A DNA stretch of 7,954 bases from Acholeplasmataceae bacterium (GTDB lineage: Bacteria > Bacillota > Negativicutes > Acidaminococcales > Acidaminococcaceae): positions 1 to 7,954 of the forward strand of contig JAAYAE010000230.1 in the NCBI GenBank assembly GCA_012719555.1. Reading direction: 5' to 3'. The notes under the pieces were generated by a model that was given only the letters and a program-made list of their open reading frames with translations, was not told the DNA's origin and did not search any database. Made by a program: the position numbers and the translations under genes. Positions 1 to 5,956 of the stretch are shown here, one piece after another; within the stretch, counting starts at the first letter, position 1; each line of letters starts with the position of its first letter.

Positions 1-14
1 AGTGAGGGAGACAG

Positions 15-998
15 ATGCCGTTTACAAAATGGTTGACCGAAAAATTAAGTGCAGTAGGTTGGCATAGCTATTCTAACGAAAATAGCCGTAAAAAAATTTT
101 AGATAGTGCTGTGGCACGTTATAAGGATGAAAAGTATGCTCTCTATGAATTAGAGCAAAAAACCCTTGATTTAATAGAAGTGTTTGCATTGTCTAAATTG
201 GCTGCATGGAATTATAATCGGCGTATAATTAAAATCTTTAGAACTGTTCAAAATAAACCGGCCAGCGTTGTCTATTATAATCATAAAAATTTGCGCCTTT
301 CCTCAACTGATATTGGCCATTTGTTATCCGCTTGTGAATTGGTAGATGAAATGCATGCCATGAATTTAGATAAGATTGGCCCTGGAATTTTAAGTGCTAT
401 CGTCCTACACGGTGGAGCGTCTACCATGGCAAGTGACGATGGGGGAAAATCAATTTTAGAAAACTTGATAGATATCCCTGTAGATTCCAAAAGTATGGGA
501 CGTTTGGAAGAATTGGCTATTTTTAATAAAATGATGTGTTTTCCGGTTGTATTGGATGATAAGGCCTATTCACTTTCTGCTTTAAAGGATTTGGATAAGG
601 AACATGTAATTATGTTTAAAGCTCGTTTGGATACCAAATCTTTGGAGTTGGCAGATGCCAATGGTAGAGTGCGACGTATTAATGAGACCTTAGAATATGT
701 TTACCATAGGTTTACTATTTTGCGTCAAGAGCAGATAAGAGTAGTAGAACAATTGGAAGACGTTATAGAAGAAAAAACTGATTATAGGGAGTTTACTCCT
801 AAGGAAAAAACTCTTTTCAGCTATGCTTTAGCGTTACTATTTGCTTTGAGAAAGCTGGCAAAAACTGATATAATTAATTCCAATGGCAATATTAGTGTGC
901 TTAACTATACTCGTATTAGAGACGTCTTAGCACAAAGTCAGGATTTAATACCGGAAGAAGAATTAAAGAAAGAACAAGCAAAAATGAAAAACTATTAA
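15..998 (+). CDS. hypothetical protein, unknown function (327 aa)
   Basis: I do not recognise this protein and assign no function. It is a complete reading frame: an in-frame TGA at 3-5 lies just upstream, and ATG 15 is preceded by a GAGGGAG ribosome binding site (4-10), so the start is well supported. The product looks soluble, charged and mainly helical. It has no signal peptide, and its only clearly hydrophobic stretch (residues 267-278, around SYALALLFAL) is too short for a convincing membrane span. Residues 205-255 are rich in Glu, Arg, Leu and Ile with roughly heptad spacing and could form a coiled coil. A Gly-rich patch lies at 122-144 (GPG, HGG, DDGG), but it matches no P-loop or other nucleotide motif I know. 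The C-terminus is Lys/Glu-rich. The trp promoter starts 6 bases after its stop, so it is probably transcribed separately from trp. It contains 3 Trp residues, unlike the trp proteins downstream. Confidence 0.8.
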   Translation: MPFTKWLTEKLSAVGWHSYSNENSRKKILDSAVARYKDEKYALYELEQKTLDLIEVFALSKLAAWNYNRRIIKIFRTVQNKPASVVYYNHKNLRLSSTDIGHLLSACELVDEMHAMNLDKIGPGILSAIVLHGGASTMASDDGGKSILENLIDIPVDSKSMGRLEELAIFNKMMCFPVVLDDKAYSLSALKDLDKEHVIMFKARLDTKSLELADANGRVRRINETLEYVYHRFTILRQEQIRVVEQLEDVIEEKTDYREFTPKEKTLFSYALALLFALRKLAKTDIINSNGNISVLNYTRIRDVLAQSQDLIPEEELKKEQAKMKNY

Positions 999-1004
999 AA
1001 AAGA

Positions 1005-1033
1005 TTGACACAGAACTTTTATGGTGTTACAAT
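1005..1033 (+). promoter_or_regulatory. sigma-A type promoter of the trp operon
   Basis: A perfect -35 box TTGACA (1005-1010) and a -10 box TACAAT (1028-1033, one mismatch to TATAAT) are separated by exactly 17 bases, the optimum for the housekeeping sigma factor. Transcription is predicted to begin near 1040-1041. That places the T-box stem I about 26 bases into the transcript, as expected for a T-box leader. The -35 box begins 6 bases after the stop codon of the upstream gene, and no terminator lies between them. The strength of the match suggests control acts mainly after initiation, or through a repressor at the adjacent palindrome. Confidence 0.85.
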
Positions 1034-1041
1034 TAATCCAA

Positions 1042-1060
1042 TTTAATAAGCCTTATTAAA
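1042..1060. promoter_or_regulatory. 19-base palindrome at the transcription start, candidate operator
   Basis: Two perfect 9-base arms, TTTAATAAG (1042-1050) and CTTATTAAA (1052-1060), flank a single central C. The palindrome begins 8 bases after the -10 box, so it covers roughly +2 to +20 of the transcript. This is a classical position for a repressor operator. As RNA it could form only a weak, mostly A-U hairpin (8 pairs, 3-base loop), with no U-tract behind it, so it is not a terminator. It is not part of the T-box stem I, which starts at 1068. The palindrome is seen directly; its role as an operator, and the protein that would bind it, are inference. It might instead be a 5' stabilising hairpin. 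Confidence 0.45.
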
Positions 1061-1144
1061 CCTACGAGGTGGAGATAACGCCGAAAGATGCGCTTACAGA
1101 GAGTTCGGGATGCTGGGAACCGGACAGAGATGCAGTTCGACAAA

Positions 1145-1147
1145 TGG
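1145..1147 (+). promoter_or_regulatory. T-box specifier codon UGG (Trp)
   Basis: TGG sits on the 3' side of the specifier loop, directly before A1148 and the CCACC strand that closes stem I. This is the standard geometry for a specifier triplet. Read as a codon it is tryptophan, matching the operon downstream, so sequence position and gene context agree independently. Confidence 0.93.
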
Positions 1148-1268
1148 ACCACCGAGGGTGCAGTCAAATCAAGTTCACTTGAGAGTATTCTGCAACGTAA
1201 CATCTGCGTTATTGATGAGGAATGTGTTGGCATTCTGCTAGAGATTACGGGAGTATTTTCCGTAAAAC

Positions 1269-1301
1269 AAGGTGGTACCGCAGGTTTATACACCTGTCCT
1301 T
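1269..1301 (+). promoter_or_regulatory. T-box antiterminator
   Basis: AAGG (1269-1272) can pair with CCTT (1298-1301), and GCAGGT (1280-1285) with ACCTGT (1292-1297, one G-U pair). This leaves the conserved seven-base bulge TGGTACC (1273-1279), whose TGGT is the site for the tRNA acceptor end. The 3' strand of this element lies within the 5' arm of the terminator (1290-1300), so the two structures exclude each other. This is the defining logic of a T-box switch. Confidence 0.9.
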
Positions 1302-1327
1302 GCAAAAGGACAGGTGTTTTATTTTTT
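1290..1327 (+). terminator. intrinsic terminator of the T-box
   Basis: ACACCTGTCCT (1290-1300) pairs perfectly with AGGACAGGTGT (1307-1317) around a 6-base loop. The tail TTTATTTTTT (1318-1327) follows. It is the default off-state when tRNA-Trp is charged. Because no other terminator follows the upstream gene at 15-998, this one may also stop read-through from that gene. Confidence 0.93.
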
Positions 1328-1335
1328 AAACTTGG

Positions 1336-1403
1336 AGACGGTTACCTATTTTGTGAGCACATGCCAGAGGTTGCTTGCAAGATAGGTAACCGTTTATTTT
1401 ATT
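1336..1403 (+). terminator. second long hairpin with U-rich tail, possible tandem attenuator
   Basis: Bases 1336-1359 pair with 1372-1395 without interruption: 24 pairs, of which 4 are G-U, closing a 12-base loop (1360-1371). The lower part is a perfect 12-pair stem, ACGGTTACCTAT (1338-1349) with ATAGGTAACCGT (1382-1393). The stem is followed by a U-rich stretch, TTTATTTTATT (1393-1403), on the + strand only; the opposite strand has no U-tract after the stem, so the polarity fits termination of trp-direction transcription. It begins 9 bases after the T-box terminator and ends before the trpE ribosome binding site at 1409, which stays free. It is not part of the canonical T-box. A second attenuator, an mRNA-stabilising hairpin or a dispersed inverted repeat are all possible. 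Confidence 0.6.
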
Positions 1404-1408
1404 ATAAA

Positions 1409-1414
1409 AAGGAG
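1409..1414 (+). promoter_or_regulatory. ribosome binding site fixing the trpE start
   Basis: AAGGAG ends 9 bases before ATG 1424. The earlier in-frame ATGs at 1088 and 1361 have no such site, and they lie inside the T-box stem I and in the loop of the second hairpin. This site therefore decides the trpE start. Confidence 0.9.
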
Positions 1415-1423
1415 AAAAGGAAA

Positions 1424-2887
1424 ATGCTTAATTTAACGTTAGAAGAGGTTAAAAAGTACAAAAAAGATTATACAGCCGTACCTGTTTGCCAAGAGTTGTT
1501 TGCTGATATGACTACGCCTATTGCCTTTTTACAAGCAGTAAGGGAAAGCAGCAATAATTATTTCTTATTAGAGAGTTTGGAAGGCGGAGAAAAATGGGGA
1601 AGATATTCTTTTGTAGGTTATGACCCCATAGTGCGTATTAAAGCAAAAGATAAAGTAGTAGAAGTGAAAAATATGGCCACAGTAAAATTATTTGCTGAAG
1701 ATCCTATAAAATGCATACGTGATATTTTAAAAGAGTATAAAGTACCGAAAATACAGGGTATCCCTCCTCTAACAGGTGGGTTTGTAGGATATTTTTCTTA
1801 TGATTTTATTCAATATTGCGAACCATCACTGCATTTTGATCCGGCCAAAGCTACCGAACACCCGGATTTTGATTTAATGTTATTTGATAAGATTGTGGCG
1901 TTTGATCATTTACAACAAAAGATTTTTATAATAGTAAATGTAAAAACAGATGATGTTGATGTTAACTATCATAAAGCAGAACGAGAGATAAAAGCTATTC
2001 AGCAAATGTTAGAAAAACCAATTAATTTTCCTAAATATGTACCGGCTAAACTTGGACCTATGCAGTGCAACCAAACCAAGGAAGAATATGCCGCTAACCT
2101 AGCTAAAATTTCCAATTACATTAAAAATGGTGACATTTTTCAAGCGGTTTATTCGCAACAGTTTAGTGCGGACTATGATCAAAGCTTATTTAATGTTTAT
2201 CGTTTACTAAGAACTTCGAATCCTTCCCAGTATATGGTGTTTATGAAAAATGACGATGTGGAAATCGCAGGAAGTTCACCTGAAACTTTGGTAAAGGTAG
2301 TTGATAGAACCATAACAAGTATGCCCATAGCAGGAACGAGGCCACGGGGCAAAACAGAGCAAGAAGATCTGGAGCTGGAAGCGGAATTACTGAGAGACGA
2401 AAAGGAAGTTGCCGAGCATAATATGTTAGTGGATTTAGGCCGTAATGATGTAGGTCGCGTTAGTGAATTTGGCAGCGTAAAAGTACCTGATTATAAAATT
2501 ATTAACAAGTTTTCACAAGTAATGCATATTACCAGTCGCGTAACGGGTACGTTGAAAGACGGTATGGATAGTGTGGATGCCCTGTGTTCTGTTTTCCCGG
2601 CAGGAACTTTGTCGGGAGCTCCTAAGATTCGGGCTTGTGAAATTATTGATGAGCTGGAACCTAATAGAAGAGGAATTTACGGTGGAGGCATGGGGTATTT
2701 AGATTTTGCCGGTAACATGGATATTTGTATAACCATTAGGACGGCAGTTAAACATAAGGGCAAAGTATATGTGCAAGCAGGTGGTGGTATTGTAGCCGAC
2801 TCGGTCCCAGCAACAGAATATACGGAGACACTTAATAAAGCCGGTGCAGTTTTTAAAGCACTGGAAGCATCTACAAAGGAAAGGTAG
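1424..2887 (+). CDS. trpE: anthranilate synthase component I
   Basis: TrpE is the large subunit of anthranilate synthase and makes anthranilate from chorismate, using ammonia supplied by TrpG. At 487 residues it has the normal family length. The N-terminal domain contains LLES (48-51) and the catalytic domain NPSQYM (266-271), the two segments that bind the feedback inhibitor tryptophan, so inhibition is probably retained. The chorismate-binding domain shows GSSPE (283-287), PIAGTRPRG (301-309), DLGRND (337-342), HITSRVTG (368-375, containing the catalytic His) and FPAGTLSGAPK (391-401). The start is ATG 1424, supported by AAGGAG at 1409-1414. An open frame continues back to 1088, but those 112 codons are riboswitch sequence and show no homology to TrpE. 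It is the first gene of the operon and is controlled by the T-box. The LLES and NPSxYM motifs favour TrpE over PabB. Confidence 0.98.
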   Translation: MLNLTLEEVKKYKKDYTAVPVCQELFADMTTPIAFLQAVRESSNNYFLLESLEGGEKWGRYSFVGYDPIVRIKAKDKVVEVKNMATVKLFAEDPIKCIRDILKEYKVPKIQGIPPLTGGFVGYFSYDFIQYCEPSLHFDPAKATEHPDFDLMLFDKIVAFDHLQQKIFIIVNVKTDDVDVNYHKAEREIKAIQQMLEKPINFPKYVPAKLGPMQCNQTKEEYAANLAKISNYIKNGDIFQAVYSQQFSADYDQSLFNVYRLLRTSNPSQYMVFMKNDDVEIAGSSPETLVKVVDRTITSMPIAGTRPRGKTEQEDLELEAELLRDEKEVAEHNMLVDLGRNDVGRVSEFGSVKVPDYKIINKFSQVMHITSRVTGTLKDGMDSVDALCSVFPAGTLSGAPKIRACEIIDELEPNRRGIYGGGMGYLDFAGNMDICITIRTAVKHKGKVYVQAGGGIVADSVPATEYTETLNKAGAVFKALEASTKER

Positions 2888-2896
2888 GCGGTAAAA

Positions 2897-3475
2897 ATGA
2901 TATTGATTATCGATAATTATGACAGCTTCACTTACAATTTATACCAGTATATTGGCGGTATTAATAAAGATGTAGTCGTCTATCGTAATAATAAAATCAC
3001 TTTGGAAGAAATAAAAAAACTGAATCCGACTCATATTATTCTTTCTCCAGGTCCGGGTTATCCAAAAGACGCTGGTATTTGCGAAGAAGTTATCAAGAAA
3101 TTTGCCGGGAAAATCCCTATTTTAGGAGTATGCTTGGGGCATCAAGCCATAGGAGAGGTTTTTAAAGCTAAGGTTTGTTTGGCTAAACATTTGGTCCATG
3201 GAAAGCAAAGCGATATCCACATTGCCAATGGCAGCGAAATCTTTTTGGGATTGGCACCAATTATTAAAGCAGCTCGTTATCATTCTCTCATTGTGGCAAA
3301 AGAAGATTTACCTGATGAGCTGCTAGTTATAGCAGAATCGGCTGAAGGAGAAATAATGGGAATCAAACACAGAGACTTTAACGTGTTTGGCGTACAATTT
3401 CATCCAGAGTCTATTATGACTCCTGATGGTAGTAAAATATTAGCAAATTTTTTAAAGATAGGAGCGGGTAAATAA
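2897..3475 (+). CDS. trpG: anthranilate synthase component II, glutamine amidotransferase
   Basis: TrpG is the class I glutamine amidotransferase subunit that hydrolyses glutamine and passes ammonia to TrpE. At 192 residues it is the standard stand-alone size, not fused to TrpE or TrpD. Visible motifs are the N-terminal DNYDSFTYNL (6-15), SPGPGYP (50-56), the nucleophile elbow GVCLGHQAIG (77-86) with catalytic Cys79, the RYHSL segment (127-131), and HPES (169-172), which supplies His169 and Glu171 of the triad. The gene starts 9 bases after the trpE stop, with AGGCGG (2886-2891) as ribosome binding site. Its stop overlaps the trpD start by one base. In some Bacillota one such subunit serves both anthranilate and 4-aminodeoxychorismate synthesis. 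Its place beside trpE makes anthranilate the main role here; a shared folate role cannot be excluded. Confidence 0.97.
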   Translation: MILIIDNYDSFTYNLYQYIGGINKDVVVYRNNKITLEEIKKLNPTHIILSPGPGYPKDAGICEEVIKKFAGKIPILGVCLGHQAIGEVFKAKVCLAKHLVHGKQSDIHIANGSEIFLGLAPIIKAARYHSLIVAKEDLPDELLVIAESAEGEIMGIKHRDFNVFGVQFHPESIMTPDGSKILANFLKIGAGK

Positions 3476-4509
3476 TGATACAGGAAGCAATTTTAGAATT
3501 GGCAGATGGAAATAATTTAAGCTTGGATACTACTAAAGACGTTATGAATTCTATTATGAGCGGTGAAGCTACAAATGCCCAAATAGCAAGTTTTATTACG
3601 GCTATGCGTATGAAAGGTGAGACAATAGATGAAATAACCGCTTGTGCCATGGTATTGCGTGACAAGTGCCTTACATTTCATTCTGACCATGATGTTTTAG
3701 ATATAGTTGGCACGGGGGGTGACTGCGCTAATACTTTTAATATTTCAACTACCAGCGCCTTTGTTGTTTCTGCTGCAGGAATACCGGTTGCTAAGCATGG
3801 TAATCGCAGCGTTTCCAGTAAATGTGGTGCGGCTGATGTTTTGGAAGCACTGGGAGTCAAGATAGATTTACCGGCGGATAAGAGCGAGAAAGTATTAAAA
3901 GAAATAGGAATCTGTTTTCTGTTTGCTCCGTTGTATCATTCCTCCATGCGCTTTGCGGGTCCCGTGCGCAAAGAATTAGGAATTCGCACTTTGTTTAATA
4001 TTATTGGCCCTTTGGCTAATCCTGCCGGAGCTAATATGCAGCTGTTAGGTGTTTATGACGAGAATTTAGTAGAGCCATTAGCTAGAGTACTAGCTAATTT
4101 AGGAGTAAAACATGCCATGGTAGTACATGGACATGATGGGTTAGATGAAGCTTCCATGGTAACCTCCAGTACTATTTGCGAAATTTCTAATGGCAGAGTA
4201 AACAGCTTTTTCTTGGATCCTAAGCAATTAGGTTTTACAACTTGTAAATCGGAAGATTTGGTTGGCGGGGACGCAACTGAGAATGCTAAAATTACTTTAG
4301 ATATTTTGACAGGCAAGGACAAAGGCCCAAAGCGCGATGCAGTACTATTAAATGCCGCTCTGTGCATATATATGGGGCAGAACAAACATACCTTGCGTGA
4401 ATGTGTAAAAATGGCAGGAGATATCATCGATAGTGGTAAGGCAAAAGCAAAATTGGATGCTTTTGTACAGATGACCCAAAAATTAGGCCAAGATATAAAT
4501 AAAAATTAA
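3475..4509 (+). CDS. trpD: anthranilate phosphoribosyltransferase
   Basis: TrpD transfers phosphoribosyl from PRPP to anthranilate, the second committed step of the pathway. At 344 residues it has the usual length. The helical N-terminal domain is followed by the PRPP-binding loop GTGGD (79-83) and NISTT (89-93), then the long signature KHGNRSVSSKCGAAD (107-121) that contacts PRPP and anthranilate. Arg170-Arg171 come next (Arg170-Thr in sequence context GIRTLFN), followed by GPLANPAG (178-185) and GLDE (222-225), whose acidic residues bind magnesium. Start and stop codons overlap as TAATG at 3473-3477, so translation is probably coupled to trpG; AGGAG at 3460-3464 is the ribosome binding site. 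Thymidine phosphorylase is a relative, but the KHGNRSVSS motif and the operon context rule it out. Nothing is truncated or missing. Confidence 0.97.
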   Translation: MIQEAILELADGNNLSLDTTKDVMNSIMSGEATNAQIASFITAMRMKGETIDEITACAMVLRDKCLTFHSDHDVLDIVGTGGDCANTFNISTTSAFVVSAAGIPVAKHGNRSVSSKCGAADVLEALGVKIDLPADKSEKVLKEIGICFLFAPLYHSSMRFAGPVRKELGIRTLFNIIGPLANPAGANMQLLGVYDENLVEPLARVLANLGVKHAMVVHGHDGLDEASMVTSSTICEISNGRVNSFFLDPKQLGFTTCKSEDLVGGDATENAKITLDILTGKDKGPKRDAVLLNAALCIYMGQNKHTLRECVKMAGDIIDSGKAKAKLDAFVQMTQKLGQDINKN

Positions 4510-4516
4510 GAGGTGC

Positions 4517-5311
4517 ATGATGATCTTAGATACCCTTGCCGCTTATGCCCGCATGCGAGTAGAACAATTAAAAAAAGACAAGTCTTTGTCAGAAATAAAG
4601 CAGGCTGCTTTAGAGCTGCCAAAAGGTGATTTTGTTTTTGAAAAAGCTTTATGCACTAGTGGTATAAGTATTATTGCAGAGATAAAAAAAGCCTCTCCCT
4701 CTAAGGGGCTCATTGCCACCAACTTTGCTCCTGTAGCGCAAGCAAAGGCTTATGAAGAAGCTGGTGTTGCTGCAATTTCCATACTTACTGAACCAAAGTA
4801 TTTTTTGGGAAGCGATGAGTATTTAAAGGATGTGAGGCAGGCAGTAAGTTTACCTATAATACGTAAGGATTTTACTATAGATGAATATCAGATTTATGAA
4901 GCTAAAGTACTAGGTGCGGATGCAGTGCTTTTAATTTGCTCCTTGCTGGATGTAGCAACGATTAAATATTATTTACAGCTTTGTGATTTATTAGGCATCA
5001 CGGCCTTAGTAGAAACACATGATGCAAAGGAAATAGCTATGGCTCTGGATGCGGGTGCTCGTGTTATCGGCGTTAACAATCGCAACTTGCAGGACTTTAC
5101 TGTAAATATTAAAAATAGCGTACAACTTCGCAAATTGATACCGGAGGATAAAATATTTATTTCTGAAAGCGGGATAAAAACCAGAAGTGATATTGCTAGT
5201 TTAGAAGAAATTGGTGTTGATGCCGTACTTATCGGGGAAACTTTAATGCGCAGCGGAAACTTGAAAGAGACAATAGCAGGGTTACGAGGTAATACTAATG
5301 CCGAAAATTAA
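4517..5311 (+). CDS. trpC: indole-3-glycerol phosphate synthase
   Basis: TrpC closes the indole ring, converting the carboxyphenylamino-deoxyribulose phosphate made by TrpF into indole-3-glycerol phosphate. The product is 264 residues, a single (beta/alpha)8 barrel with the usual N-terminal helical extension, and is not fused to TrpF as it is in E. coli. Motifs are AEIKKASPSKG (54-64) with Lys57, IRKDF (115-119) with Lys117, VETH (165-168) with Glu166, GVNNRNL (185-191), ISESGI (215-220) with Glu217, and LIGETLM (238-244). Two adjacent ATGs exist. With GAGG at 4510-4513, the second (4520) has better spacing than 4517, so the true protein may be one residue shorter. Its last 14 bases overlap trpF. 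Confidence 0.97.
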   Translation: MMILDTLAAYARMRVEQLKKDKSLSEIKQAALELPKGDFVFEKALCTSGISIIAEIKKASPSKGLIATNFAPVAQAKAYEEAGVAAISILTEPKYFLGSDEYLKDVRQAVSLPIIRKDFTIDEYQIYEAKVLGADAVLLICSLLDVATIKYYLQLCDLLGITALVETHDAKEIAMALDAGARVIGVNNRNLQDFTVNIKNSVQLRKLIPEDKIFISESGIKTRSDIASLEEIGVDAVLIGETLMRSGNLKETIAGLRGNTNAEN

Positions 5312-5927
5312 AATATGCGGATTGCGGCGTCAACAGGATATTGAGTATGCTAACACACTAGAACCTGATTATATAGGCTTTGTATTTGCTGACAGCAAGA
5401 GGCAGGTCCATGAGGATACAGCAGCTTTTTTAAAGAAAAAACTAGCTGACAATATTAAGGCAGTAGGTGTTTTTGTTTATGACTCGGTAGAGAAAGTAGC
5501 CCAAATTGCTAATAGTGGGATTATTGATATCATCCAATTACATGGCGATGAAACTCCTGAATACTGCCACAGGCTTAGGACTAAAACGGATAAACCAATC
5601 ATTAAAGTTATACGGGTAAAGGATAAAAAAAGTCTTGTGAATTTAGAGGATTACGATTGTGATTATTTTTTGTTGGATACCTTTAAAACAGGAAAATTTG
5701 GTGGTGTTGGCCAAACTTTCGATTATAATATTTTGGCTGATGCAGTTATTCCTAAACCATTTTTTATGGCCGGAGGCCTTACGGTTGAAAATGTAAGTGA
5801 AATAATATTCCAAACCTCACCCTATGGCGTAGATGTTAGTGGCGGTGTAGAAATAGATGGCTATAAAGATTTTACAAAAATGACAGAATTTATTTATACT
5901 GTGAAAGCCATAAAAACAAAAGAATAA
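5298..5927 (+). CDS. trpF: phosphoribosylanthranilate isomerase
   Basis: TrpF carries out the Amadori rearrangement of phosphoribosylanthranilate to the substrate of TrpC. At 209 residues it is a typical single-domain (beta/alpha)8 enzyme. The general base Cys7 lies in KICGL (5-9) and the general acid Asp127 in LLDTF (125-129). Further signatures are SKRQV (33-37), QLHGDE (80-85), GGVGQTFD (135-142), AGGL (158-161) and GVDVSGGVE (177-185). The last carries Gly where many family members have a second Ser (DVSSGVE), a mild variation. The gene starts inside trpC in another frame, with a 14-base overlap, and has its own ribosome binding site GAGGT (5286-5290), seven bases before the ATG. The overlap suggests translational coupling of the two consecutive enzymes. 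A 29-base gap separates it from trpB. Confidence 0.96.
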   Translation: MPKIKICGLRRQQDIEYANTLEPDYIGFVFADSKRQVHEDTAAFLKKKLADNIKAVGVFVYDSVEKVAQIANSGIIDIIQLHGDETPEYCHRLRTKTDKPIIKVIRVKDKKSLVNLEDYDCDYFLLDTFKTGKFGGVGQTFDYNILADAVIPKPFFMAGGLTVENVSEIIFQTSPYGVDVSGGVEIDGYKDFTKMTEFIYTVKAIKTKE

Positions 5928-5956
5928 ATGAGGCAAGAGGAAAGGATGATAAAAAA

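Larger units (their letters stand above)
1066..1327 (+). promoter_or_regulatory. T-box riboswitch specific for tRNA-Trp
   Basis: A complete T-box leader precedes trpE. The base of stem I is GGTGG (1068-1072) paired with CCACC (1149-1153). The 5' side of the specifier loop is AGATAA (1073-1078). The AGAGAG motif lies at 1098-1103, and the distal stem GTTCGG/CCGGAC (1103-1108/1120-1125) carries an 11-base loop with the typical GATGCTG...GAA shape. The specifier codon TGG (1145-1147) is followed by the usual purine. A stem II candidate is TGCAG/CTGCA (1159-1163/1190-1194) with an inner CAAG/CTTG hairpin. Stem III is TTACGG/CCGTAA (1245-1250/1260-1265). The T-box core AAGGTGGTACCGC is at 1269-1281, then the terminator. 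Uncharged tRNA-Trp should stabilise the antiterminator and switch on the operon when tryptophan is scarce. The pairings were found by eye and not folded computationally. Confidence 0.95.

Noticed and set aside
1033..1305. Antisense 90-residue reading frame
   Set aside because: It is the reverse complement of the structured T-box, with no ribosome binding site or family resemblance.
1299..1381. Seven-base complementarity between the T-box terminator loop region (CTTGCAA, 1299-1305) and the 3' arm of the second hairpin (TTGCAAG, 1375-1381), a possible long-range switch
   Set aside because: The sequence is nearly self-complementary (CTTGCAAG), so a match is easily due to chance. It would also have to compete with a 24-pair hairpin.
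1088..1423. N-terminal extension of trpE giving a 599-residue protein
   Set aside because: The region is T-box stem I through the second hairpin, has no ribosome binding site at 1088, and the translated residues do not resemble TrpE.
1361..1423. Alternative in-frame trpE start at ATG 1361
   Set aside because: It lies in the loop of the long hairpin, has no ribosome binding site at proper distance, and adds 21 residues not expected in TrpE. ATG 1424 has a strong site.
1040..1423. Leader peptide with tandem Trp codons for ribosome-mediated attenuation
   Set aside because: TGG triplets in the leader are isolated and scattered. No short reading frame with a ribosome binding site and adjacent Trp codons was seen, and the T-box explains the control.
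2897..3475. trpG as pabA (folate pathway) instead of trpG
   Set aside because: It is directly between trpE and trpD, with no pabB or pabC nearby. A shared role remains possible but the primary assignment is TrpG.
4053..4427. Antisense reading frame within trpD, and similar ones at 281-490, 3414-3665, 3678-3860 and 7442-7756
   Set aside because: All lie opposite well-supported coding sequence, show no motifs or convincing start signals, and look like shadows of codon bias.
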